Assembly (NCBI GenBank): GCA_003157055.1
Contig: PMIG01000310.1
Location: forward strand, 1-9,999
DNA: 9,999 nucleotides
From: Bacteroidales bacterium
Lineage (GTDB): Bacteria; Bacteroidota; Bacteroidia; Bacteroidales; VadinHA17
Direction of reading: 5' to 3'
In this document: one piece after another, positions 1 through 6,350 of the stretch
Layout of the letters: each line of letters opens with the position of its first letter
Position numbering within the stretch: position 1 is the stretch's first letter
Program-made: the position numbers and the translations under genes
The notes under the pieces: generated by a model
What the model was told of the DNA's origin: nothing
Database searches by the model: none
Seen by the model: the letters and a program-made list of their open reading frames with translations, nothing else

Positions 1-1
1 A

Positions 2-556
2 TTAAAATTTGAGTTTGCCGATACATTGTTTTCAATGATCGTCGGATGGGGAATTAACAGTGCAATCATAATCCTTGCTGCTGCAACATTTTTTAGTAAA
101 GGAATTAAGGTCGAAGAGCTGCAGCAGGCAAAAAGTCTCCTTGAACCCTTATTAGGAGCAAATGCAGCAATTATTTTTGCTGTTGCGTTGCTGTTTTCGG
201 GTATTGCTTCTTCAATAACTTCTGCAATGGCTGGTGGATCTATCGTATCAGGAATGTTTCTTGAGCCCTATAATATTAAAGACAGCCATACCAGGGCAGG
301 CGTTCTTATCTCCCTTATAGGAGGCTTGATTATCATTTTCTTCATCGGTGATCCATTTAAGGGACTTATTCTTTCACAGGTATTTCTGAGCATTCAGCTA
401 CCATTTACAATAGCTATTCAAATTTATCTGACTTCATCGAAAAAAGTAATGGGAAAATATGCCAATAGCCGTTTTTTGATTGTTCTTTTGTGTATCATCG
501 GAGGAGTGGTGGTTTTTCTTAACCTGAAATTGCTATTTGAAGTCATTTTCAGATAA
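2..556 (+). CDS. Nramp-family divalent metal transporter, C-terminal part (5' end outside window)
   Basis: Integral membrane carrier that imports Mn2+/Fe2+ with protons across the inner membrane. The reading frame is open from the first full codon (position 2), so the gene begins upstream; only the last 184 residues are seen. Visible segments fit the second half of Nramp/MntH: a helix with GWGINSAIIILAA, then a helix with LLFSGIASSITSAMAGG (the family's small-residue, Ser/Thr-rich helix 8), then a hydrophobic helix after RAGVL, then LSQVFLSIQLPF followed by YLTSSKKVMG, the most recognisable Nramp block, and a last helix before the stop. The metal-binding DPGN (helix 1) and MPH (helix 6) motifs lie outside the window, so transport competence cannot be checked. 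The patatin gene follows after 20 bp on the same strand, so co-transcription is likely. An internal ATG at 35 is not taken as the start because family similarity continues upstream of it. Confidence 0.9.
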   Translation, partial: LKFEFADTLFSMIVGWGINSAIIILAAATFFSKGIKVEELQQAKSLLEPLLGANAAIIFAVALLFSGIASSITSAMAGGSIVSGMFLEPYNIKDSHTRAGVLISLIGGLIIIFFIGDPFKGLILSQVFLSIQLPFTIAIQIYLTSSKKVMGKYANSRFLIVLLCIIGGVVVFLNLKLLFEVIFR

Positions 557-576
557 TCTACATTTTTCTAATAAAT

Positions 577-1371
577 ATGGCAAAAAAAAAATATAATGTG
601 GGATTGGTTCTAAGCGGCGGCGGCGCAAGGGGCTTTGCACATCTTGGCGTTTTGCAGGCGCTTAATGAGGCCGGAATATTTCCCGATATCATTTCTGGTA
701 CCAGCGCAGGCGCTTTGGCTGGCGTTCTTTATTGCGACGGCAATTCCCCGAAGGAGATATTTAAAATCATGAAGACAAACAGCCGTTTCGATTATATGCG
801 ACCTACCCTGCCGAGAGACGGATTGTTGCAGATATCAGGTGTTACTAAACTCCTTGAAACTAATCTCCGGGCAAAGAAATTCGAAGATCTTAAAATACCC
901 CTGTTTGTCTCTGCCACGGATCTCAATCATGGCAAAGCTGTATATTTTTCAAAGGGAGATCTCATAACAACCATAATTGCATCTTCCAGCATCCCGGTTT
1001 TGTTCAAACCGGTGATAATTAACAAAATATGTTATGTTGATGGAGGCGTGCTCGACAATCTTCCAATAAAACCAATTGAAAATAAATGTCACAGAATAAT
1101 CGGCTCCTTTGTAAACCCTGTTGGTTATGAGGCATCAATTTCCGGTCTTATTAAAATTGCGGTCAGGACTTTCATGCTCGACCAGACAAAAGAGGCAGAC
1201 GGGAAAGCGGGGAGATTTGATCTTTTTATTGCACCTGACGAATTGAAAAATTATGGTATTCTCGAAACCGAAAAGGCCGACGACCTGTTTAAATTAGGCT
1301 ATACGGTTACCTGCGAAAAGCTTAATAAAGCTGATTTAAGTTTATTCCGTATTGCCGGTTCCGGTAAATGA
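577..1371 (+). CDS. Patatin-like phospholipase (RssA/NTE-type serine hydrolase)
   Basis: Probable lipid acyl hydrolase acting on phospholipid or lysophospholipid. The 264-residue protein is a single patatin domain without signal peptide or membrane helix, so it is cytoplasmic or peripheral to the inner membrane. Seen directly: the oxyanion-hole loop GGGARG (residues 14-19); the nucleophile elbow GTSAG with Ser43; the block PLFVSATDL near residue 110; the [11 protein letters not shown] block; and the catalytic Asp155 in DGG followed by LDNLPI. The Ser/Asp dyad is therefore complete. The length fits the short bacterial YchK/RssA-like group rather than the outer-membrane PlpD group, which carries a C-terminal barrel. 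The ATG at 577 places the first strand ([10 protein letters not shown]) at the normal distance from the N-terminus; no Shine-Dalgarno is seen. It probably shares a transcript with the Nramp gene. Its last 30 bp overlap the end of nfo on the other strand. The physiological substrate is unknown. Confidence 0.93.
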   Translation: MAKKKYNVGLVLSGGGARGFAHLGVLQALNEAGIFPDIISGTSAGALAGVLYCDGNSPKEIFKIMKTNSRFDYMRPTLPRDGLLQISGVTKLLETNLRAKKFEDLKIPLFVSATDLNHGKAVYFSKGDLITTIIASSSIPVLFKPVIINKICYVDGGVLDNLPIKPIENKCHRIIGSFVNPVGYEASISGLIKIAVRTFMLDQTKEADGKAGRFDLFIAPDELKNYGILETEKADDLFKLGYTVTCEKLNKADLSLFRIAGSGK

Positions 1372-2199
1372 ATAAAGCAGTGCAATCTCTTTTCCCCAGA
1401 GCGATTCCTCGGGCGTTTCAAGAATAAGGGGCATGTTGTCGAATCGGCTGTCATTCATAATAAATTTAAATGTCGCGTCTCCAAGGAATCCTGTTCCTAT
1501 ATTCTCATGACGGTCGACCCTGGTTCCGAAATCTTTCTTTGAGTCATTCAGGTGCATCCCCCTGAGATATTTAAAGCCTATGATTTCGTCGAATATTTTA
1601 AAGGTTTCCGTAAAGCCTGTTTTTGTTTTTACATCATATCCCGATGTATATGCATGGCAGGTGTCTATACAAACACCGACCCTCGATTTATCATTAACAA
1701 AATCTATAATGTGCCTTATCTGTTCGAATGTGAAACCAAGGTTGGTTCCCTGCCCTGCTGTATTTTCAATAACTGCTGTGACGCCTTTTGTTTTGTCAAG
1801 AATAAGGTTTATTGATTCCGCCATTCTCTCCAGACACTTTTCGACAGAAATGGCATTCAGGTGGCTGCCGGGGTGAAAATTAAGCCTGTCGAGGCCAAGC
1901 AGTTCGCATCTCTTCATCTCGTCGAGAAATGAATTCCTCGATTTTTCAAGGGGCTCTTTTTCGGGATGGCCAAGGTTGATCAGGTAACTGTCGTGCGGAA
2001 GTATCTGAAATGGCTTAAAATCAAATTTTTCACAGTTATCACGGAATTCGCTTATCGATTTTGCGGCAAGGGGAGCAGAAACCCATTGTCTCTGGTTTTT
2101 TGTGAAGAGGGCAAAAGCCCTGGCTTTTATTGCATTGGCATTTAAAGGGGCATTCTGAACTCCTCCCTCTGCGCTGACATGTGCTCCGATGTATTTCAT
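1342..2199 (-). CDS. nfo: Endonuclease IV (AP endonuclease)
   Basis: Base-excision-repair enzyme that cuts 5' to abasic sites and removes blocked 3' ends, using three Zn2+ ions in a TIM barrel. The 285-residue protein aligns without gaps to the E. coli enzyme numbering: all nine metal ligands are present at identical positions, His69 ([12 protein letters not shown]), His109 (NFHPGSH), Glu145 (IENTAGQG), Asp179 and His182 ([13 protein letters not shown]), His216 (GMHLNDS), Asp229 and His231 (DRHENIG) and Glu261 (ILETPEE). It is therefore complete and almost certainly active. The ATG at 2199 gives the family start [13 protein letters not shown]. It is transcribed alone, with a 117-bp spacer to the divergent coiled-coil gene. 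Its last 30 bp, coding for the variable tail after residue 275, overlap the end of the patatin gene on the other strand. Confidence 0.98.
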   Translation of the reverse strand: MKYIGAHVSAEGGVQNAPLNANAIKARAFALFTKNQRQWVSAPLAAKSISEFRDNCEKFDFKPFQILPHDSYLINLGHPEKEPLEKSRNSFLDEMKRCELLGLDRLNFHPGSHLNAISVEKCLERMAESINLILDKTKGVTAVIENTAGQGTNLGFTFEQIRHIIDFVNDKSRVGVCIDTCHAYTSGYDVKTKTGFTETFKIFDEIIGFKYLRGMHLNDSKKDFGTRVDRHENIGTGFLGDATFKFIMNDSRFDNMPLILETPEESLWGKEIALLYSFTGTGNTE

Positions 2200-2277
2200 A
2201 AAATATTAGATTAATATCAACGTTTAATTGTAAATTTACTTATAGAAACTGATATTCTGATATTTGAAAGATATTAT

Positions 2278-2285
2278 TAATTTTG
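2278..2285 (+). promoter_or_regulatory. Putative Bacteroidota -7 promoter element for the coiled-coil protein gene
   Basis: The octamer TAATTTTG matches the Bacteroidota sigma-ABfr -7 consensus TAnnTTTG exactly. It ends 31 bp before the ATG at 2317, giving an estimated 5' leader of about 25 nt. I see no good TTTG -33 box at the usual distance; the nearest TTTG (2263-2266) is too close. Motif match only. Confidence 0.4.
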
Positions 2286-2316
2286 CATACTGCTTATCTT
2301 ACTAAAAATCATACAA

Positions 2317-3222
2317 ATGACAGCAACTGAAAACATTCCGGCGAATACTCCCGCTCCTAAAAAGGGTGCCCCGATTGGAATGATAGCCATATCAATCATT
2401 CTTGCCGGCGCTCTTATTTTCCTGATAGCCAGGTATTTTGATCAGAAAAACAAGATGCAGGAAATGGAAACGGCTCTGACCCAGGAAAAAGATTCTCTGG
2501 CTAAAGAATTAGGCCGGATGATAGTTGGTTTCGATACGCTTAAAACTGATAATGATAGTCTTAAGGCGGGACTTACACGTGAAAAGAACAAAATCGTTCA
2601 GCTTCTTTCTATCAATGCTTCAAACATTCAGCTTATAAAGAAATATAAGGGGGAAATCTCTACAATGAGAGAGATAATGAAGAGCTACATTGTTCAGATC
2701 GATTCGCTGAATACCCGAAATAAAATCCTTGCCACGGAAAACACCAGCATTAAGCAGCAGATAACCCAGGTTCAGAGTACCAATACCGAACTTACCAAAG
2801 TGAAGGAAGAGCTCAGCTCAAAAGTTGAAATCGCCTCTGTAATTCAGGCAAAGGACATTGTCGCGACTTCTCTTAATAAAAGACAGAAGCCCACAACAAA
2901 GATCAACCTTCTCGACAAGCTGAAAATCTGTTTCACATTGCGCGAAAACCCACTGGCAAAAGCAGGTCCGAAAAATGTCTATATGAGAGTACTCCGGCCC
3001 GATTCGCTTGTGATCGCCACAAGCCCGGATAACACGTTTGACTACAAGGGAAATAAGCTGGTATATTCAGCAAACCGCAACGCTGATTACATGAATCAGG
3101 ATATTGAGATGTGCATTTTCCTAGATAACACCGGTGATTTTATTATCGGAAATTACAGTGTGGAGCTTTATCTCGAAGACAATATTATCGGAAGGACAAC
3201 ATTTATGCTGACAAAAAGATAG
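2317..3222 (+). CDS. Membrane-anchored coiled-coil protein of unknown function
   Basis: The 301-residue protein has three parts. Residues 1-19 are a Pro/Ala-rich, weakly charged cytoplasmic-type tail. Residues 20-39 (from GMIAISIILAG) form one transmembrane helix followed by RYFDQKNK. Residues about 44-172 form a long charged coiled coil with heptad-like Leu/Ile spacing (for example SLAKELGRM, DSLKAGLTREKNKIVQLL). Residues about 178-301 look like a compact beta-rich domain (KICFTLRENPLAKAG, VYMRVLRPDSLVI, then GNYSVELYLEDNIIGRTTFML at the end). The short N-tail and single helix suggest the bulk lies on one side of the membrane, probably periplasmic, but topology is not settled by the sequence. 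I recognise this architecture, especially the C-terminal blocks, as recurring in Bacteroidota, where it is left as hypothetical or loosely called chromosome partitioning because of the coil; I know of no demonstrated function. It has its own promoter motif at 2278 and a likely terminator at 3281. Confidence 0.85.
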   Translation: MTATENIPANTPAPKKGAPIGMIAISIILAGALIFLIARYFDQKNKMQEMETALTQEKDSLAKELGRMIVGFDTLKTDNDSLKAGLTREKNKIVQLLSINASNIQLIKKYKGEISTMREIMKSYIVQIDSLNTRNKILATENTSIKQQITQVQSTNTELTKVKEELSSKVEIASVIQAKDIVATSLNKRQKPTTKINLLDKLKICFTLRENPLAKAGPKNVYMRVLRPDSLVIATSPDNTFDYKGNKLVYSANRNADYMNQDIEMCIFLDNTGDFIIGNYSVELYLEDNIIGRTTFMLTKR

Positions 3223-3226
3223 TCTG

Positions 3227-4366
3227 TCAGCTATTGTCTCCTGGCATCATAAATTCGGAAATAATATTATCAGATATCATAATACCCTGATTCGTAAGGA
3301 TCAGGGTATTTTTTTCCTGCTTCATAAGGCCGTATTCGATAAACTTCCCTGCGGTATTAATAACATAATCATGCCCTTCCTTGTCAAAAGTTTTCTCTGT
3401 ATATTCAAGGTCAATCCCCCACATGGTACGCAGGGAGGTCATCATGTACTCATTGAATCTTGTTTTCAGGTCCAATTCCTCTTTTTCAATCAGCTGTTTA
3501 TCGCTACCGGCATGTCTGATGTATTTCTTCAGGTCGCGGGGGTTCCACTGTCTCGAATAGCGGTTATACGAATGTGCCGAAGGCCCCAGTCCCAGGTAAG
3601 GAACCTGTTTCCAGTAATTAGTATTATGGATCGAAAAGAATCCTGGTTTTCCAAAATTCGATATTTCATAATGCAAAAATCCGGCCGCTTCTGCTTTTTC
3701 GGTGAGAATATTGAACTGGGTTGTGCTCTCCTCTTCGTCTACCTCCTCAAGTTTACCTTTTTCCTTCATCTTTCCGAAGACCGTTCCCGGCTCAATGGTC
3801 AGGTGGTAGGCCGATAGATGGCTAATGCCAAAAGAGAAGCTTTTGTCAAGGTTTGCCGCCCAGTCGTCTGAAGTCATCCCCGGAATACCATATATGAGGT
3901 CAATAGTGACATTGGTGAAGCCAGCATTAAAAGCTTCATTTATTGCTACTTCTGCCTGGCGTGCAGTATGCCTCCTGTTCATCAGGTTCAAATCTTTGTC
4001 GCGCCACGACTGAACCCCAAGGCTGATCCTGTTTATCTCAAGGCTTTTAAGATCTTTAAGGTATTCTCCGGTTATATCATCGGGGTTTATTTCAATAGTT
4101 ACTTCACAATCCTTTTCAATATTGAAACTGCTTCTCAGATGATCAAGCAGGGAACCGGCCTCAGATGCCAGCATAACAGACGGGGTTCCTCCGCCCAGGT
4201 AAATTGTTGAAATCGTTTCTTTTCCAAGATAATCCTTCCTGAAATCTGCCTCTTTATTAAGTGCATCAAGAAAGGGCTGTTTATCTTCCTTTGAAATTAC
4301 ATGATAGAAATCACAGTAATGACACAGTTTCCTGCAATACGGAATATGAACATAAATTCCTGCCAT
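3227..4366 (-). CDS. hemW: HemW, radical-SAM heme chaperone (coproporphyrinogen oxidase-like)
   Basis: Binds heme and delivers it to hemoproteins; it is a paralogue of oxygen-independent coproporphyrinogen III oxidase (HemN) and is often misnamed so. The 379-residue protein opens with a radical-SAM core: C11-x3-C15-x2-C18 binds the [4Fe-4S] cluster, GGGTP at 58-62 contacts SAM, followed by TIEINPDD, ISLGVQSW and the IDLIYGIPG strand-loop. C18 is followed by Asp-Phe, not by the extra Cys of HemN (CxxxCxxCxC), and the HNTNYW motif at 247-252 is the HemW signature; both favour HemW over a true oxidase. A HemN C-terminal domain follows (LGLGPSAHSY, residues 258-267). ATG at 4366 gives the family start. 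It is divergent from the VanZ-like gene across 70 bp and ends 4 bp from the coiled-coil gene. Its 3' coding sequence contains a hairpin that serves the opposite strand. Confidence 0.96.
   Translation of the reverse strand: MAGIYVHIPYCRKLCHYCDFYHVISKEDKQPFLDALNKEADFRKDYLGKETISTIYLGGGTPSVMLASEAGSLLDHLRSSFNIEKDCEVTIEINPDDITGEYLKDLKSLEINRISLGVQSWRDKDLNLMNRRHTARQAEVAINEAFNAGFTNVTIDLIYGIPGMTSDDWAANLDKSFSFGISHLSAYHLTIEPGTVFGKMKEKGKLEEVDEEESTTQFNILTEKAEAAGFLHYEISNFGKPGFFSIHNTNYWKQVPYLGLGPSAHSYNRYSRQWNPRDLKKYIRHAGSDKQLIEKEELDLKTRFNEYMMTSLRTMWGIDLEYTEKTFDKEGHDYVINTAGKFIEYGLMKQEKNTLILTNQGIMISDNIISEFMMPGDNS
3281..3315 (+). terminator. Intrinsic terminator for the coiled-coil protein gene, inside the hemW coding sequence
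   Basis: A perfect 11-bp inverted repeat, AATACCCTGAT (3281-3291) and ATCAGGGTATT (3300-3310), encloses an 8-nt loop and runs directly into an uninterrupted T-run (3309-3315) on the plus strand. It starts 58 bp after the plus-strand stop at 3222. On the minus strand the hairpin is preceded by A and not followed by T, so it should stop only plus-strand transcription. In hemW the same bases encode about residues 353-362. Confidence 0.8.
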
Positions 4367-4413
4367 TTTTTTTACAATATCTAAATGTATTAATAAAATA
4401 CCATTCTAATGAT

Positions 4414-4421
4414 TAAATTTG
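4414..4421 (+). promoter_or_regulatory. Putative -7 promoter element for the VanZ-like gene
   Basis: TAAATTTG matches TAnnTTTG exactly and ends 15 bp before the ATG at 4437, so the leader would be only about 10 nt. No clear -33 box is seen. Such a short leader is plausible in a genome that does not depend on Shine-Dalgarno sites, but this remains a motif match. Confidence 0.35.
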
Positions 4422-4424
4422 GCG

Positions 4425-4432
4425 CAAACATA
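4425..4432 (-). promoter_or_regulatory. Putative -7 promoter element for hemW
   Basis: Read on the minus strand this is TATGTTTG, an exact match to TAnnTTTG, about 60 bp upstream of the hemW ATG at 4366, giving a leader of roughly 53 nt. It lies just 3 bp from the plus-strand element at 4414-4421, so the two divergent promoters would be face to face and overlap. No good -33 box at normal spacing. Confidence 0.35.
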
Positions 4433-4436
4433 AGCG

Positions 4437-4814
4437 ATGCTTCGTAAGAATATTTTTTCAATATTGGTTGCTCTCGTAATTCTGTACCTGAGCCTCGCAA
4501 GTGCCGAAACATTCAATAAAATACCCGTGTTTCATTTCCGGGGTATGGACAAGGTTGTACATTTTGGAATGTACGCGGTATTCATGGGGGTCCTGCTTTA
4601 TGAAAACAGAATAAGAATTAATACCGGTCGTCGCCTTGCTCTTGTTGCTTTGATCCCATTTATTTTTGGCGCAACACTTGAATTAATGCAGTCGTGGCTG
4701 ACAACAACCCGTACTGGGAGCATTTATGATTTGCTTTTTAATTTATTCGGAATTTTGTTCTCGATTGGCATTTACCTGCTGGCGAAGAATTCCGGGAGAG
4801 AGAGAATCAAATAG
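4437..4814 (+). CDS. VanZ-like small integral membrane protein
   Basis: The 125-residue protein has four predicted membrane helices (about 6-24, 41-56, 67-84 and 99-116). It carries the VanZ-family polar signature: D38 and H42 in DKVVHFGMYA, E82 and Q85 in LELMQSW, R92, and D98, N102 and G105 in DLLFNLFG. VanZ itself gives low-level teicoplanin resistance in enterococci by an unclear mechanism; short stand-alone homologues are widespread in Bacteroidota and their role is unknown, so this should not be read as a resistance gene. The ATG at 4437 starts the first helix with a short basic N-terminus (MLRKN). The gene is divergent from hemW and its last 8 bp overlap the end of the rrf2-like gene on the other strand. 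No other cell-wall or resistance gene lies nearby. Confidence 0.85.
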   Translation: MLRKNIFSILVALVILYLSLASAETFNKIPVFHFRGMDKVVHFGMYAVFMGVLLYENRIRINTGRRLALVALIPFIFGATLELMQSWLTTTRTGSIYDLLFNLFGILFSIGIYLLAKNSGRERIK

Positions 4815-5247
4815 TCACAGAGTTGTTTTCGTTGGCCTTTTTTGCCATATCGTAAATTGTACTGTTTTTAAAAAGATCTACTAATCCGGACCTCAGTGTT
4901 TCATATTCATCATGAAGCGGGCATGGCAATATGTTTTTATCTATATATGAACAGGTGCCGTCGTGAATTAAGCAATTCCTGAAGAAATCGCTGCCGTCAA
5001 TTATTTCTATGATGTCAAGAAGGGTAACCTTCGCCGGATCCCGGAGCATTGAAAATCCGCCATGTGGGCCTTTTACAGAATGAAGAATCTTGTGCTTTGC
5101 AAGTTGCTGAAGTATTTTTGCCAGATATGGGGTCGGCAACGCCAGTGCTTCTGAAATTGTTTTTATCCCGGTTTTCCCGGAAGCCTTCTGCCGGCTTGCA
5201 ATGTATATTACTGCCCTTATCCCGTACCTGCATGAATTTGAGAGCAT
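4807..5247 (-). CDS. Rrf2-family transcriptional regulator with probable Fe-S cluster
   Basis: DNA-binding regulator of the group that includes IscR, NsrR and RirA. In the 146-residue protein the winged helix-turn-helix fills residues 1-70: the family start MLSNSCRYGIRAVIYIA, the recognition-helix region LPTPYLAKILQQLAKHKIL (38-56), and the wing VKGPHGGFSMLRDP. The sensing segment has Cys92, Cys99 and Cys109 plus His112, in the order NCLIHDGTC then PCPLHDEY. Three Cys and a His three residues after the last Cys is the arrangement that ligates [2Fe-2S] in E. coli IscR (C92, C98, C104, H107), so cluster binding is a good inference. The C-x6-C-x9-C spacing is wider than in IscR or NsrR, so the signal (iron, nitric oxide, redox) cannot be named. 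It is second in a minus-strand unit: the rpiB stop and this ATG are separated by one base. No isc/suf genes are in the window. Confidence 0.93.
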   Translation of the reverse strand: MLSNSCRYGIRAVIYIASRQKASGKTGIKTISEALALPTPYLAKILQQLAKHKILHSVKGPHGGFSMLRDPAKVTLLDIIEIIDGSDFFRNCLIHDGTCSYIDKNILPCPLHDEYETLRSGLVDLFKNSTIYDMAKKANENNSVTI

Positions 5248-5248
5248 A

Positions 5249-5695
5249 CTAATATACTTTTAATGGAATTTTGTCAATTCTTCTTTTGTGCCGGCCTCCG
5301 TCAAATGGCGTCTCAAGGAATGTCCTTACAATCAGGTATAATTCCGATTCATTTATAAACCGGCCGGGAATGGCACAAATGTTTGCATCGTTGTGAGCTC
5401 TGGCAAGTTTGCTGATCTCTTCATTCCAGCATAAGGCACTCCTGATCCCTGGGTGTTTGTTTGCTGTCATGTTAATGCCGTTTCCGGTGCCGCATATAGA
5501 TATACCAATATCGTAATCGCCTTCCGAAACAGAATTTGCCATAGGATGGCCATAATCAGGATAATCGACCGGTTCCTCGGATGAACAGCCAAAATCCCTG
5601 ACTTCATATTTTTCTCTGATCAGATAAGCCATAAGCTTCTCCTTGAGATAAAACCCCGCGTGATCAGCAACTACCGCTATCTTTTTCTTTTTCAC
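5249..5695 (-). CDS. rpiB: Ribose-5-phosphate isomerase B (RpiB/LacAB family)
   Basis: Interconverts ribose 5-phosphate and ribulose 5-phosphate in the pentose phosphate pathway. Family marks are all present (numbering from the start chosen here): DHAGF with Asp11-His12, the active-site Cys68 in ICGTGNG, His101 in RAHNDAN, and GGRHKRRI near the end. These match E. coli RpiB C66 and H99 with a two-residue shift. There is no in-frame ATG before the conserved core. I chose the GTG at 5693-5695, which gives 148 residues and the canonical start MKKKKIAVVADHAG; on the minus strand it is preceded by the purine run AGAAAAAG. The frame stays open to a second GTG at 5773, which would add 26 basic, unconserved residues. 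Allose-6-phosphate or galactose-6-phosphate isomerase activity is possible for this family, but no sugar-operon genes are adjacent. It is directly upstream of, and probably translationally coupled to, the Rrf2 regulator. Confidence 0.93.
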   Translation of the reverse strand: MKKKKIAVVADHAGFYLKEKLMAYLIREKYEVRDFGCSSEEPVDYPDYGHPMANSVSEGDYDIGISICGTGNGINMTANKHPGIRSALCWNEEISKLARAHNDANICAIPGRFINESELYLIVRTFLETPFDGGRHKRRIDKIPLKVY

Positions 5696-5903
5696 CTTTT
5701 TCTGCTTATTAAAATGCCGCCTCAATTTAAAGAAAAAAATTCTTTTATCAGATTTTAAGTAATAATATGTCACAGGCTGGTCGTCCCCGGATTAATATCT
5801 GATCTTTGTCTCCGGTTCTTATTCCTGTGTTTAAACAATTCAAATTGCTTTTTGTTTTATATGACTATCGAGTATCAATAATAAGACGAATATTGTGCTT
5901 GAA

Positions 5904-5949
5904 AATCAATTATTTGCCCCAGTCCACCAGTTGGCGGAAATAATTGATT
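5904..5949. repeat. Inverted repeat with a nested, offset palindrome
   Basis: The 12-bp arms AATCAATTATTT (5904-5915) and AAATAATTGATT (5938-5949) are perfect complements around a 22-bp GC-rich centre. Within that centre TCCACCA (5923-5929) and TGGCGGA (5932-5938) form a second, nearly perfect palindrome with its axis about 4 bp to the right, so the two foldings exclude each other. No T-run follows on either side, which argues against a simple terminator. Function unknown; a REP-like element or a protein-binding site are possibilities. Confidence 0.6.
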
Positions 5950-5991
5950 AATGATACTTATGTTGTTTTATATTCACATGTATGGCATGGT

Positions 5992-6036
5992 CCTTTTCAC
6001 TCCATGTTGATAAGATGTAGATAACATGAGAAAAGG
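5992..6036 (+). repeat. Interrupted hairpin-forming sequence
   Basis: The outer arms CCTTTTC (5992-5998) and GAAAAGG (6030-6036) and the inner arms CATGTT (6003-6008) and AACATG (6023-6028) are each perfectly complementary, separated by an asymmetric internal loop (4 nt against 1 nt) and closed by a 14-nt loop. This gives 13 base pairs in all. A weaker AACC-TTTC-GGTT hairpin followed by a T-run lies downstream at 6072-6087. The pair could be the body and terminator of a small RNA, but no promoter motif is seen upstream. Confidence 0.4.
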
Positions 6037-6156
6037 TCTTGATAATTTTCTTATAAAATAATGAAAACACGAACCTTTCGGTTTTTTCACATATTTACGC
6101 AGAATTACGCTTTAAATTAAACCCTTTAATTAACCAAAACTGAACAGTAAAAAATA

Positions 6157-6164
6157 TACTTTTG
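6157..6164 (+). promoter_or_regulatory. Putative -7 promoter element upstream of nadA
   Basis: TACTTTTG is the only exact TAnnTTTG match I found on the plus strand in the region ahead of nadA. Use of this site would give a leader of roughly 240 nt containing both palindromes next to the gene. No convincing -33 box is present, and a different promoter closer to nadA cannot be excluded in such AT-rich sequence. Confidence 0.3.
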
Positions 6165-6350
6165 TTTTGTTGCCTGTATTAATATCAGGTTAATAACAGT
6201 TGTTAATTCTTATTCTAATTTGCTGATTATCAAAAAAGGCATATTTTTTGTATTGTTGAAAAGTTGTTTGCTTTATGATAATTATGAAAAAAACAACATA
6301 AATCAATTTTAATTTTTAACACAATTAACAGTACATCATAATCATTATAA

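Noticed and set aside
1552..1876. Two plus-strand ORFs inside nfo
   Set aside because: They lie opposite highly conserved endonuclease IV codons and their translations have no recognisable features.
4437..4814. VanZ-like gene as a glycopeptide-resistance determinant
   Set aside because: Only the membrane-domain family is shared; there are no vanA/H/X/R/S genes and such short homologues are common in Bacteroidota.
4832..4850. Possible terminator for the VanZ-like gene (TGGC / GCCA with T-run)
   Set aside because: The stem is only 4 bp and the T-run is in the loop, not after the stem.
6061..6120. Micro-ORF of 19 codons starting MKTRTFRFF, possible leader peptide
   Set aside because: No ribosome-binding context, no attenuator logic for the downstream nadA, and it coincides with a T-rich hairpin tail; a chance ORF is more likely.
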